Assembly: GCA_914767715.1 (NCBI GenBank)
Contig: OU612072.1
Span: 25,112,001 to 25,172,000 of the forward strand
Reading direction: 5' to 3'
Length of the DNA: 60,000 nucleotides
Origin: Membranipora membranacea
Lineage: Eukaryota > Bryozoa > Gymnolaemata > Cheilostomatida > Membraniporidae
The notes below the pieces were generated by a model, which had not been told where the DNA came from, did not search any database, and saw only the letters and a list, made by a program, of their open reading frames with translations. The translations under genes and the position numbers were made by a program. Of the stretch, positions 1 to 11,289 are shown piece by piece (the stretch's first letter is position 1; each line of letters begins with the position of its first letter).

Positions 1-171
1 ACATATACAAATATCTTGAACCTTGAACCAACTACTCAAGAGGCATCTTGCATTGAATAGCAATGCAAAAGGTGTTTTATGGGTTCATCCAACATAATTA
101 AGAGGAACATGCAACAAGCTTGATTTCAGCCAATATCAACATCAATATATTGGTATTGATATTATTTGCAG

Positions 172-1627
172 AACAATGGTATCTGAAACCATGGCGGCAG
201 CTTTAGGAACTTTTGATGATGTTGAACCTGAGGGTAGTGTTAATGATGCAGAATACGACAATGATTGGGAAGATGGAAAAAGTGAAGAAGAGAATGCACT
301 TGTTGAAGGTATACATCGTTGTACAGAGAATCTAGCAGGAGGGTAAGTTGTGCAGCAAATACTGTAGCTTTGTCATAATCATCCGATCAACCAAACCGAG
401 GCCAAGTTTCCATAAAACAATAATACTAACCGGCTGTCTTAATTCTGATGTGTTCAATTGCAACTGCAAACCAAAAATAATCCCGTCGCATTTCGCTAAG
501 TAGCTTAAATATCCATTTGAATTCAATGAATCAACATTCTAATGATTTTTTTTTAAATTCATTTTATTTTCAAAGTAAATATGTTAGTTACCAAAACCTG
601 ATAAAGTACTTCACTCAAGAACTACTGTTGCAACTTTCAGCTTGTAATGAAAAGCATGCCAAACATTCATTTGGGCTAGTCTAAGAGAAATTCTGCAGGG
701 AAAACATGAAGTCATTAGCTAACCATGTATAACAAAACAAACTTTAAAAATCCTCAACCAAAATGACTTATTACTCTATTGACTTACTTATTTGATAAAA
801 TGTTGATTCTGAAACCAGTGCAGCTTTAGGAATTTCTAAGGATGCTGAACCAGATTGTGGATTTAATTCTGCATATGAAGATCAGGGAATTGTGAGTGAG
901 GAACATGAAGTTGAGGAAAGTGAAACAAAGGGTTCAGCTAGACATCTCCCGAAGTCAACCACCATATTGTGAGTTGTGAAATATGAAGTGCTTTGGTTAC
1001 AGTTTGGTGTGAGTTTTCCTCAAATGTGAATTATAACTTTAAAGTGTTTGTAAAGGATCAGGTTTTTTGGTATCATTCTAGAGATCTCAGTCTAGTTTAG
1101 AACATTATTCTATGTTCAAAAGCAGCCTGTGGCCCAGTTAAGACTTATTTGCCCTCAAAGTTGGGATGAGAAGGTACTAAAAAGGTACTATTTTTTTCCT
1201 TTGGAGTTTTGATCACTTGTTGAAAATAGTACCTTTTTAGTACCTCAGATTATAATGGGAATATACAGTACTTTGTAGCTAAGGCGTTTTGTTATGACAC
1301 AGTGGTTTTGATATTCTGCATGTGATATCAAAACACACACAATTTATCTATTGAATGAATGAGTGAATACAAGGTATTATTTATCTGTCCCATGTGGTTT
1401 AGCTGGTAAAATGGGATAGTGTATAACATTTCATAATTCAATGACAAAGCTAATGATCTAAATCGAACATGGCAAGAAATTACAGCTCTAGCTCATCCGA
1501 CAGTGAGAATGAAAATTACAGGGAGATTAACAGCTCTAGTGAGAGCAAGATTGAATATCATTTAGGAGGCATTTGTAGCAAATCGACGTCGAGTCCATGT
1601 GATTATCAGAGGGAAAATATCTCTGAG
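172..1627 (+). CDS. Candidate 5' exons of an acidic Ser/Glu-rich protein
   Basis: Three exon-like stretches lie here: 172-342 (after TTTGCAG, before GTAAGT), 819-968 (before GTGAGT) and 1486-1627. The first contains an ATG at 176 and reads MVSETMAAALGTFDDVEPEG. The second reads GAALGISKDAEPDCG, so the two look like copies of one exon (ETxAALGxxxDxEP). Both are rich in Asp and Glu. The third is Ser/Glu/Asn-rich. Phases join cleanly from the first to the second (2 to 1) and from the second to the third. The third ends in phase 0 and does not fit the exon at 3638 directly, so an exon or boundary is missing. The composition matches the acidic last exon at 4503-5349, and I infer one gene. No domain is recognised. 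The splice contexts of the second and third exons are weak. Confidence 0.35.
1172..1245. repeat. Perfect 23-bp inverted repeat (hairpin)
   Basis: The arms at 1172-1194 and 1223-1245 are perfect reverse complements. Each contains the doubled motif GGTACTAAAAAGGTACTA. A 28-base loop separates them. It lies between candidate exons, presumably in an intron. Confidence 0.7.
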
Positions 1628-3637
1628 GTAGTCACACCACTCAAGTTTAAATGTGTATGATTTCAGCCACTGGAAAAAACCCACAGTGCTTTGGGCTTTG
1701 GCAGATACAACATTTTCTGTTAACCATGGTTACTGCTCGAGATAGAAATTGGCAATAATAAAGGCAGATCAATACATCGCTAAGTATTTCAAGGTTTTGT
1801 TTACATTAATAATAATATGATGAATAAATGAGATTGTGGCTATGAGATTGTGGCTATGACATTCCAATCAAACTCGGTCTTCAGCCGCATGAAAACCAGT
1901 GCTTCAATTATTAGCTTCATGACTTGCGGCTTTCAATAGAATTTCAATGGAAGATACAAAATTTACACAGGTAGATTGTGTGTTTTTGTTGAAAATATGT
2001 ATTTCCAAATCGCACAGAAATCTAAAATAAATTCTTTGTAAATCTCGACATTTCAGGCATTAGGATGATGTTGAAATCCAAAGCTTGCAATGATTAATAC
2101 TGAGTGATTTAGGTTTTGACAATCTTTTCAGCAATTTTTGAAAATATTCTGATGTTTAAACACTCAAGGTTTTTTTGGATAAACTGTGTTGTTTACATTG
2201 TTAAAAACTAGAAATTACAAGCCACAAAGTAAATTCAACTCAATAAATTTGTTCTTTCGGACTTCAGGGTGATGTAAAAATGTAAATGAATTTGACTGCC
2301 TCCTAAAGAGGAGTATTGATACTCATGTTAGCAGAGGGATATCTGGAGAAACTTTCTATTTTTTCATTAGATCTTGTCCATCTGTGTGCATCACAGATAC
2401 TCAGCACATCTTAACATAGACTATCAATATTACTGACTGAGTGCAGCAGATCTTATGAGAGCACATGTCACTGCACACAACAGTCACTTGGGAAATTAAT
2501 TTGTCAAGCTTTTGAGTTATTTCGTCAGTATGGATCTGATTTGGGAGGCTAGTGTTGGGTAAATTGCTAGATTTGGTACAAACTATAAAGCATTGCATGG
2601 ACCATTTTTGGGTGAAGCTGAAATAAGCAAGGCTTTCTCAGCAGGAGGAATTAGTTGCTCCATTATAATCTTATTTTAACAGAGCACACAAGTGCATCGG
2701 TCTGAAATGAAAATCACTCATTTTCATGCTTGAAAAGCAGCGGACAGGGAATGCATCAAAGTCATAGTCGTTGATTGTAATGTACAGTGGTTCCTCTAAT
2801 CTTTTCTTGGACATAGGCTCATAACAGATATAAAGGTTGTTTTGATTAGCGGTCTCAACTCATCAAATAGTGTGTATACAAATTATAGAACTTTCTTTTG
2901 AACTTTTATGTCATCAGACAGACTTGCGAGTGACTTTGTCATTTATTTGCAAAAGTTCTTATCTAACCACAATAGTCACTAATATTACAGTATTTCCCCA
3001 ATAACAGGCTCATCACAAATCGCCTGGACTAGTTGGGTGGTGCATGAGTAGGCAACTCAATGTTGTTAACTTATAACCCCCAAACCTACCAGACCAAATA
3101 ACCCTGATGACTAATTTTATATGCAAATGCATGTGTGATAGCTGTCTTAATCTGATTTCAAGCTAAAAAATGATACCAAGGAACCTGTTCCTTTACAAAC
3201 ACTTTAACTCATCTGCCAACTATTTTCTATAATGGAGCGATAAGACATTTGTATTTTCCATACACAGACCCTTCAATTAATTAGTTTATCTATAGTGAAT
3301 CTCATATGCATTTGTGACTAGCCCAAGATGCCCGTATACTTTATCATATTTATCATGATAATTACATTCACATAGCTGCCATACTTTAAGGGGAAAAAAT
3401 CATAAGACATGACCTATAGAGAACGATCAAAACAAGCAAAAAAACTTCTTCTTGAGGAGAATTCTGAGTTTATTAGTTAAACACCATGCAGAAAAGCATG
3501 TGTGAACTATGCAAGCAAATAAACTCTCTTGTGATTAACAATAATTTATTCATAATATTAAACCAAGACACCACACTAATGGGTATCCTCATCCCAGAAA
3601 CCTGTAGTAAACTAACTGTGATTCGTTTCTTTACAAG
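1628..3637. other. Non-coding stretch, probably intronic
   Basis: AT-rich sequence without a convincing ORF or a recognised repeat. The short ORFs present have no supporting splice context. It probably holds introns, and perhaps one missed exon, of the acidic-protein gene. Confidence 0.4.
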
Positions 3638-5349
3638 GATATTACCATATAAAAGAAGGAGAAAGAACAAATTACGATGCAAATCTGAGCGCAACTCAAA
3701 AAACAGGTAACATGAAATTTCTTCACTTTTTAGCTCTTGACTAATGCGTTTCCACAGTTACCACATTGTATGCATATATACACAGATGCTGTATATTTTT
3801 ATCGGACTGTTGAACATGCCTTAACAGTAATGCATAACATTGCAGTGTAGTCATCTCTGACAAACCTCATGAGTATTCACATCCCCAGCGTTTTATTTAT
3901 TACAGGAAATCAAGAAAGAGACAGAACAAAAATTCTGATTGTAAGAAGTGGCCAAGCAGACTGCTTAGGATAGGCAAATCATTATGGTAGGTAAAAACTC
4001 AATTGAAACTCACCCTCCGAAAATATTTGGAAAAAAAAACACCACACAACCTGCAAGATGAGCCCAGGGAAGATATGCCCACCGTACCTGTAAGAAACCT
4101 CACAATCAAACCAAAACTTCTACTAGTTCTGCTCGAGCTGCTTTGATAATCTTGAGCTGGTTGAAACAAGTATATTTGTGTCACGATTTGTCTTCATATC
4201 TCAAATATCTTCAATTGTTTGTCACTTCACAAGTAATAATGCATTAAAAATTGTTGTAGCCCAAAAGTAATAATAAATTTGTAGTGGAAGAATGCTTAGT
4301 GTTTGATGATAAAATTTCTTATAAAAACATCGGGTTGCTTGTCAACTACTGAGTAGGCCTATCGTCCAAATGTTGTGAGATCACCCAGATTGTTGCTACA
4401 CAAGAGCAAAATCTGCTATTAGCAATAGTTGTTTTGTGCAGTTTTTGCATCATTTCATTTGGAGTGTCTTTTACCAGCACAAAAGCTCTGTTATTTTTTT
4501 AGGGGATTCTGCTGTATGTTCTGTGAAGATGAGGAGACATTGCTTGATGCCTACGAACTTGAATCAATTGATGGGATATCATGTATTCTGACTCCCACGC
4601 AGCTCACAGAAGGTGATGAAGAGGATGACAATGAGCTCAACGACAGCGATCATTCAAGCATTGACAGCAACAGGCAAGAGGATGAATCCGTCAGTCTGCT
4701 AAGAAACAGTTTAGATGTTACTGAAGCCGAGATTCACTGCTATCCTGAAGAAGTAACAAACACCAATAACCATCTCTCTAGTAATTTTTCAGAGGCCATT
4801 GAAAGCTCTGACTATCCCAGTGAGAACATAATTGCGCTTGATTGCGAGACAAACAACGAAAATCCTCCGGACGATGAACACGTAGATGCTGAAACAAGTG
4901 AAAGGCAAACAGATGGGGTTACTGATAACAATGGAGAACTGATTGATGATTCGCAGAGTCTTGAGGCAGGAAGCAGTGCAGGGAGGAGGGGAGAAGAAAA
5001 TGAAAACAATAGTGGTACAGACACAACTGGGAATAGAGTAATGAATGGTGATGTTAAAGAGGAGATAGAAACAGATGAGGAAGAGGAGAAGGACGAGGTT
5101 GCAGAGGAGGAAATGAATGATGATAAGGAGGAGGATGAGAAGGAGGAGGAGGATGAGGATGAGGAGGAGGATGAAGAGGATGAGGATGAGGATGAGGAGG
5201 AGGAGGAGGAGGATGAGGAGGAGGAGGAGGAGGAGGAAGATGAGGAGGAGGAGGATGAGGAAAATGGTGGTAAGAAAGAGAAAGACACTACAAATAAAGA
5301 ACAGTTCCACATAAATACACCATTCAAATGCAGATACGATCTTTTTTGA
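3638..5349 (+). CDS. Asp/Glu-rich protein, 3' exons including a long acidic tail
   Basis: Three exons join in phase: 3638-3706 (donor GTAACA), 3906-3986 (after TTATTACAG, donor GTAGGT) and 4503-5349 (after TTTTTTTTAG, stop TGA). The first two encode a strongly basic segment (KRRRKNKLR, KSRKRQNKNSDCKKW). Next come a short Cys-containing stretch (WGFCCMFCEDEE) and about 200 polar, acidic residues. The protein then has a run of about 75 almost pure Glu/Asp, coded by GAG/GAT/GAA repeats at about 5075-5265, and ends KCRYDLF. A basic patch followed by an acidic tail resembles many nuclear or chaperone-like proteins, but no family is recognised. The Arg/Met, Ser and Leu ORFs over the acidic tract are shadows of this triplet repeat. 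A poly(A) signal follows at 5441. The last exon is the best supported. Confidence 0.5.
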
Positions 5350-5440
5350 TAGATTTTTTAAAGCTCAATAGAGAATTTAAAGCGACAAGTTTAAGTGTGA
5401 TAATTATTATCAAAAAATGTATTGTTTCGCATGTTTCCCA

Positions 5441-5446
5441 AATAAA
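5441..5446 (+). terminator. Poly(A) signal of the acidic-protein gene
   Basis: An AATAAA hexamer lies about 92 bases after the stop codon at 5349. It is the first canonical poly(A) signal downstream. Confidence 0.5.
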
Positions 5447-6047
5447 TCAGTATTTGTTCATGAAAAAAGCTTGAGCTTGATAGAGTAATTTGTGCCTCCA
5501 AAAAAATGTTCTCAAAAAGTTGTCATTGAGCCTTGAATATAGAACATGGCAGTATGCTATGTCCTCATTGTCATTTGAAGGATAATTATCAGACATGGCA
5601 TGAACTGGGCTTGCTTCTTTCCTCTTCGAATCTCTCAGAAAATCAGTATGTTCCTGCCCGCAGCTTTATCACCCTGTATCATGTTTTGATATTGAGTTAA
5701 ACTAGTATTCGCAATCCTTTCCCCATCTTTCCTCTACCTTGTTACACTATTTCCAAAATTGAAACAATACCAAATGCCTTGGCTGAAATGGGCTAAGAAG
5801 TTAACTTCTTTAAATTTAATAAATTTGAAGTCGGAACTCCACTTGTTGCCTGTTGATGCTAGGTCTACCTTCAATGTATGGGATCCTCAGTTCAAAAATA
5901 CAATCAACAGAGGTGTGTGGAGGGCAAGTAAGTCATGCTCACATACATCCATCTTTAGATCTTGTCTGTCCATGTCCGGTCAGCAACATCAGATAAAATG
6001 CTGCTCCTGTCCATCTTTTCATACCGTCCAATTTCTACCCACGTTTT

Positions 6048-7650
6048 TCAAATGCCCATCCTCTGCCCATCAGGCAACATCTGACAAATTTTTATGTCTG
6101 TAGTTCCTGTCCATATTTTCATGTTGTTCACATCTAAAAATACTTCCTGATTTTCAAGTGGAACCACCTCATCATCAAGGTTATCCTCAGGCATTGGGAC
6201 TTGCTGAGGTTGTTGTCCAACTACAGCAGGCCTCACACTATGTTGTAAATCAGATGAAACAATATCAGGGTACACACCACGAGAATTGTTATTTACGTTA
6301 GTACCATTCTCCGCTTGAACCTGATATCAACCAGCTTCAAGGGATAGCGGTAGTACCTAATCATTTTCATGATCTCTACAATCAAGTACATCATTATCAT
6401 ATAAAATAAATAAATGTTTTCGATTACGTCTAATGACAGAGGGACCAACCTGTACCCAGTGGCTTTGTGGGGTGGTTTTAGGATCAGATGGAGCCTTCAC
6501 CCAAACTCGCTGATTAGGCTTCAAAGGGTAAAAACTTGGTACAAAAGCTTTCATTCCATTTTTTCTCCTCCGATTCACATTTTACCCCTCAACCTCTTCA
6601 TAGAAACTATAATAGACTAAGAGCTTTCTATTTAAACCAAATGGAGACCTCAAAGCTCGACCAAACATCAATCCAGCAGGTGTAAACTCAGAATTCAGAG
6701 TAGTGTTTCGATATGACATCCTACAAGCCCCATGATCATTGCATTTTCGAAACAATCTCTTGATAATACATACAAATCCTTAAACCACTGCTGCCACACA
6801 GCCAAATGTGTGCTTATATAATTCTGAATAGCTCAAAACTAATAAAATGAGGCTGCAATCTCAGCATTGTCACCTAATGAGCAAATAATTTGCACAAACT
6901 GGTTGTCAAAATTAGGGTATGAAATTAATTATCTACCGGCACGGGTGACGTAGTCACCGTCTTACTAGTGCATACTGTACACGTCATTAGCTGGTGCGTA
7001 GATTTCATGCCCTGATTTAGAAGATCATTTTGTGCAAATTATTTGCCCATTAGGTGACAATTATGAGATTTAAGTCTCAATTAATTATCTTGGAGCTATG
7101 CAGAATTCAATGAGCACAAATTTGCATGAGTGGCAGCAGTAGTTTAAGCTAAACCATTAGATTGCTGGTAACTAGGGCTACTTGTTGCATGACTAAAGCC
7201 ATAGTCACTCGCAAACTGTCAGAATTCAGCACTTTTATACCCCGGACCATTGTCACTACGGAGGTTTCTAGGGACTCCAAGAGTAGAAAATACTTTCTTG
7301 AAGGCACCTATAATCCCTAGACTCGTCTGCGCTGATATAGGCACAGCTTCAATCTACTCGTTATAATAGTCTACAAGAATGCAGTACAATTGATTTTTTA
7401 ACTCCATAACGTCAGATGTAATCTCAGTCCAAGGCCCCATGGGCAGTGGAGTTTCATGACAATGCTCATGTTTGAATCTCATGTCTTTCATACAAACATT
7501 TGATTGAAAAATGTGAGTCCCAATATGAGTGTCATATTAGGCCACCAGACCACCTGTCAAGCAAGTCTAATAGTTCTACCAACGCCCTGGTGTCCAGCAT
7601 GTGCTCTATAAATATAGACACTACGCAAACTAGCAGGTACATAAAGTCTG
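6048..7650 (-). pseudogene. Gypsy integrase, broken and split by a MITE
   Basis: The H2C2 zinc-binding end is seen at about 7610-7530 (HAGHQGVGRTIRLA, then VVWWPNM). The DDE core follows at about 7450-7200 (LVDYYNE, SLGIIGAFKKVFSTLGVP, SDNGPGYKSAEF). The chain is cut after QQSNGLA by the MITE at 6784-7143 and resumes at about 6779 with frames ending RSPFGLNRKLLVYYSFYEEV. The C-terminal portion at 6578-6357 reads RVWVKAP, then GPSVIRRNRKHLFILYDND, typical of gypsy integrase tails. Stops and frame changes occur throughout. Confidence 0.85.
6784..7143. mobile_element. TTAA-flanked MITE with ~145-bp inverted arms
   Basis: The 360-bp insertion is flanked by TTAA on both sides (6780-6783 and 7144-7147). 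Its ends are ACCACTGCTGCCAC and, read inward from the right, ACTACTGCTGCCAC. Inverted similarity extends about 145 bp inward and includes the shared motif TGTCACCTAATG. A short unpaired centre lies near 6940-7000. It has no coding capacity. The TTAA target points to a piggyBac-type transposase as the likely mobiliser, by inference. Removing the MITE and one TTAA rejoins the integrase frame at its natural position. Confidence 0.85.
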
Positions 7651-7910
7651 TCATTAAACATAAGAAAACCTGTGTGCACAAACAACTTATGACGACACGT
7701 ATATAAGCACTTCAATTCACCTGTTAACTGCTTGTATCTTGGCTAACCTTTGACCAAATCTCTTTGCATTTAACTGCGACTTCACCAGCTACGTCGGCTC
7801 AACAACTCTACTTCAGATATATCAGGGACTTAGTCCTCAAAAATACTATCCATATGTTACTCAACAGCTGCACAGTGTTTTATACTGGACTCACTTTGAA
7901 CCTTGTTGGG

Positions 7911-8500
7911 TCAGCTCAAAGTATCACTTACAAACATTTTAACACCAGGAGTATGAAAGATTTCATATCCATACCTCATCATCCTCATTTTGAATCTTTG
8001 CACCCTCGGTGGTAGATCACTCAGATCTTTTCCACCTAGAATTTGCATCAAGGGTTTATGGTCCATCTCAACCTCAAACTTTCGACCTATCAGATAATAG
8101 TCGAACTTCTCACAAGCCCATGTGACGGCGAGAGCCTCTTTCTCTACCATCGCATAGCGTGTCTCAGTGTCAGTCATCTTACGCGAGGCATCTCCACTGG
8201 TTGCCAGGTATCTTCACCAGATTCCTGGAGCAACACAGCACCAAGCGTAAGCTTGCTAGCATCGGCTGACACACGATGTCTTTTAGACATATCAAATGCA
8301 CACAACACTTGGCTGTTGCACTTTAATCAACTCAAAAGCATTCTGCTGATCGTTGCCTCTGTACATTTTTGCCTTCTTGCCCATGACTGAGTACAGCGGA
8401 CAACAGAGTCCTGCAGACCTTCCACTGAACTTGCTTAGATAGTTAACCATACCCACCTGCAAACCTCGTTCTGATTGCGGGGAGGTTGCATGTCACAAAT
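7911..8500 (-). pseudogene. Gypsy RT connection and RNase H fragment
   Basis: The frame at 8177-7911 reads RYAMVEKEALAVTWACEKFD, then DHKPLMQILGG, then FHTPGVKMFVSDTLS, typical of the gypsy RNase H domain. Upstream, up to 8500, other frames keep DMSKRHRVSADASKLTLGA and the region just before RNase H. Several frameshifts are evident. This same region recurs in inverted orientation at 11290-11900. Confidence 0.85.
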
Positions 8501-8882
8501 GCCTTATACCTTCGCAGGATCAGACACAACTCCTTTTTTGCTAACAATATGACCAAGAAATTTGACAGTAGTGGTTGCAAACTCACATTTGTCTTTTCTC
8601 AAGGTCAAACCGGGACTACTCTACATCTCTCTTGGACTTATTTCAATCTATCCCAATGAGTTGACTCATCTTTAGCATAGATCAAAATATCATCGATAAC
8701 ACTTATAACTCCATCAAGACCAATTAAGATCTTCTCCATGCAACGCTGGAAAATTCTGAGGCAGAGGATATTCCAAATGGCATTTTACGGAAACAGTAAC
8801 AACCCCATGGCGTAATAAATTTCGTTAAAAGTTTCGACTCAGGATTCATACTCATCTGCCAGAAACAAAAATCGGCATCCAA

Positions 8883-9371
8883 CTAAGAGAAGAATCTACC
8901 TTCAGACACACGAGCAAGAAGCTCACTCACTCTGGGGAGTGGGTAAGGTTGTCGCCGCAATCCTTTGTTGAGAGCTGTCAGATCAACACACATACGAAAG
9001 TCACCATTTGCCTTGGGAACAATTGTAAGACCTGAACACCATTTGGTGGGCTCCTTAACAGGCTCAATGACACCCATAGACAAAATTTCGTCAACTTTAG
9101 TTCTTGCTTTCGGTCTGAGTCCCGCAGCAATTGATCTCGGAGAGAACAAATGCTTTGGTTTTGATCCAGGCTTCATAGCTATGCTATACTCGTCAGACAA
9201 ATAGCCTAAACATTCAAATAATTGAGGAAACTCAGTTACAGGTTCAAAAGGTCGCTTGCTGTGAACCTCGGTCACCAGCTCATTAGACCGCAGCGTTTCC
9301 CCAACAGCACTTGCAAATCCAGGTGACATTGGTTGAGATTTGACAGCGTTAACCAAGACTAATAAGTACAT
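8883..9371 (-). pseudogene. Gypsy reverse transcriptase, N-terminal half
   Basis: The open frame of 162 codons carries hallmarks of the Ty3/gypsy RT palm and fingers: GVIEPVKEPTKWCSGLTIVPK, then FRMCVDLTALN, then YPLPRVSELLARV. A stop just after FFS and further stops to about 8600 interrupt the catalytic palm. In an intact element this would copy the retrotransposon RNA into DNA. Confidence 0.9.
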
Positions 9372-9519
9372 CTCTTCAATCTCGTCATGACCAAGGAGAT
9401 TATCTTCAGCACCGGCAACAATTCAGGCAAGAGCTGTAGCAAGAGCTGTAGCAGAGCTAAGGTTGCCCTTATCACTAACCACAGTTTTACCTCTAACGCC
9501 AAGCTCCCAAGTAGACAGT

Positions 9520-9600
9520 TTTAAGATTGAGCCTTGTGATCCCGTATCTAACCCAAATTCTACTTTTCGGCCATTAGCTTCAAGCTCAAGGCGCATCCGC
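9520..9600 (-). pseudogene. Gypsy aspartic protease fragment
   Basis: On the - strand the frame reads VEFGLDTGSQGSIL, with the retroviral-type aspartic protease signature DTGS coded at about 9538-9549. It sits between gag and reverse transcriptase, as expected. The surrounding frame is short and broken. Confidence 0.7.
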
Positions 9601-9638
9601 CTGTCTAGTCAACTGCAATTAGCATCTGTCCAGGGAAC

Positions 9639-10709
9639 TCACTTTGGAGAGGTGCTTTCTCGACGATACCAACCAGGACTACGATCACATGTGCAATCCG
9701 GACAATTACTAACTGAGACTCCAACTCTTAAGCATTGTCTGCACGGCGCAGCTTCCGAACAATCTCTCTGATGATGCCCAAGTCTCTGACAATTATAACA
9801 AATGCCATCTGGACAATATCGAGAGATATGACTTTCCTTACGACAAACAAAGAAGGTACTATCTTTGCTCCGAGAAGGTGAATCAGGTTCATGCAGAGAC
9901 CTAGGGTGATCCAAGGACCGACCTGAACGATCACGACTATTATCACGACCGTCATGACGCCTGTCACGACTGTTCCTCTTGTCAGACCTATCATGACATC
10001 TGTCACGACTGTCCCTCTTGTCAGACCGATCATGACCTCTGTCACGACTAGACCGACGACTCCGATCATAACTATCACGTCTGTCCCAGTAAGACTTATG
10101 ATCACTGCGAGATCCACGATCTCGACTATCGTCACTGCAACTTGGACCACTGTCTCTGTCACCACGACTACCACGACTGTCACAACCTGAATCCCTGCGG
10201 TCGCTCCGACCTCTGGAATCCCGTCGATCATGGCGATCAGGGCTAATGTATCTACTATCTCTACTAGACTCATGCCGTCTATCTCCACTATACTCACTTT
10301 GAGATCCATATCTAACCTCATCCAAAACCTCCTTCTTGGGAGACACAGGAGCTTTGGCAGAACTAGACTCAGATTGAGTAGAGGTAGAGGCAGAATGGCC
10401 TCCTGCTGCACGACTATCACTAGTATCGACCTTATTAGCACTATTGACAACCCTAACAGGGTATCCACCATCACCTAAGGCACTTAAAGACTCCTGAGCA
10501 CCACTACGGGCTCTCAAAGTTTTATTTAAAAACGCCCAATCAAGCCTATCATTGGCCATCAACTCACGTTTCAATACATTATCACGTAAACCTCTAACTG
10601 CGAGTCTTTGCCGGACGTCTCCAGCTGAAAAATCACACCGCCTACCGATTCTCTCACGTCTCAATAGATAATCTCTATCTGACTCAGCAGATACTTGACG
10701 ACAGGACAC
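9639..10709 (-). pseudogene. Gypsy gag with zinc knuckles and an RD/SRD-rich region
   Basis: This open stretch of 356 codons is the C-terminal part of a retrotransposon gag. One perfect CCHC knuckle is visible (CYNCQRLGHHQRDC, spacing C-x2-C-x4-H-x4-C). It is flanked by two decayed knuckles: one lacks the first Cys (CRKESHISRYC) and one has Val in place of His (CRQCLRVGVSVSNC). Upstream is an unusual low-complexity Arg/Asp/Ser segment of about 130 residues made of repeats such as RSDRRDS, HDRSDKRDSRDR and SSRDRG, like RS-type RNA-binding regions. Gag-like coding continues upstream to about 10990 through two in-frame stops. The knuckles normally bind the element's RNA during particle assembly. 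Confidence 0.85.
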
Positions 10710-11289
10710 AAATTGGTCTACTTTGACGTATTCAGATTCGTTACACTCATAGTGGTCTTATAATTCAGCCCACACATCATCATACGTCAACTCGTCACTA
10801 CCAAGATCAAGACCTAGAGAGGACACTGCCTCCCTACTCTCTTGACCTATGCACCTCAACAATGTCCAGAGCCTAGATTGCGCACAGAATCTAGCCTATT
10901 TCCTAGTTGTAACTACAGGGGGATCCGCATCACCAGTGATAGTAATGGTATCAAACCCCATCTCAAGCTTCTTTGAGACCCAGCGCGAGCTTAAACTAGG
11001 CACTTCACTTCTTCCATGACCCGTAAATGTCACTTTCTTCAATGACTAACATTGGATAGCCAGTAAAAATACTACCGGCCGCTTTGCTATGCTCAGTGAC
11101 TACCAATGCAATAATAAATCAATAATAATATGGTTTAATGTCTACCCGCAGTAAACAAAGTACTGCAATGGACACAATTACAGATGGAAGGAAGCAAATG
11201 CGGACTACAATACAGGTATAAACGATCTAAGGATAAAGAAGAGAACTGAAATGAATCCCTAATTATCCTTATCCTTACAACACAAATTA

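Larger units (their letters stand above)
6048..10990 (-). mobile_element. Degenerate Ty3/gypsy LTR retrotransposon (gag-pol), - strand
   Basis: Read leftward, the order is gag (about 10990-9640), protease (about 9550), reverse transcriptase (9371-8600), RNase H (about 8500-7911) and integrase (about 7650-6050). This domain order is that of Ty3/gypsy (Metaviridae) elements. Stops and frame changes break every segment, so the copy is dead. A candidate primer-binding site and 5' LTR edge lie at 12519-12533. No matching 3' LTR is found near 5.5-6.0 kb, so that end is truncated or too diverged. A TTAA-flanked MITE interrupts the integrase. Confidence 0.9.

Noticed and set aside
4789-5327. Leu/Ile-rich and Ser-rich - strand ORFs and an Arg/Met-rich + strand ORF over the acidic exon
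   Set aside because: Shadows of the GAG/GAT triplet repeat in the acidic protein exon.
9728-10478. Val/Ile-rich - strand ORF and Thr/Ile-rich + strand ORFs
   Set aside because: Alternative frames of the RD-repeat gag region.
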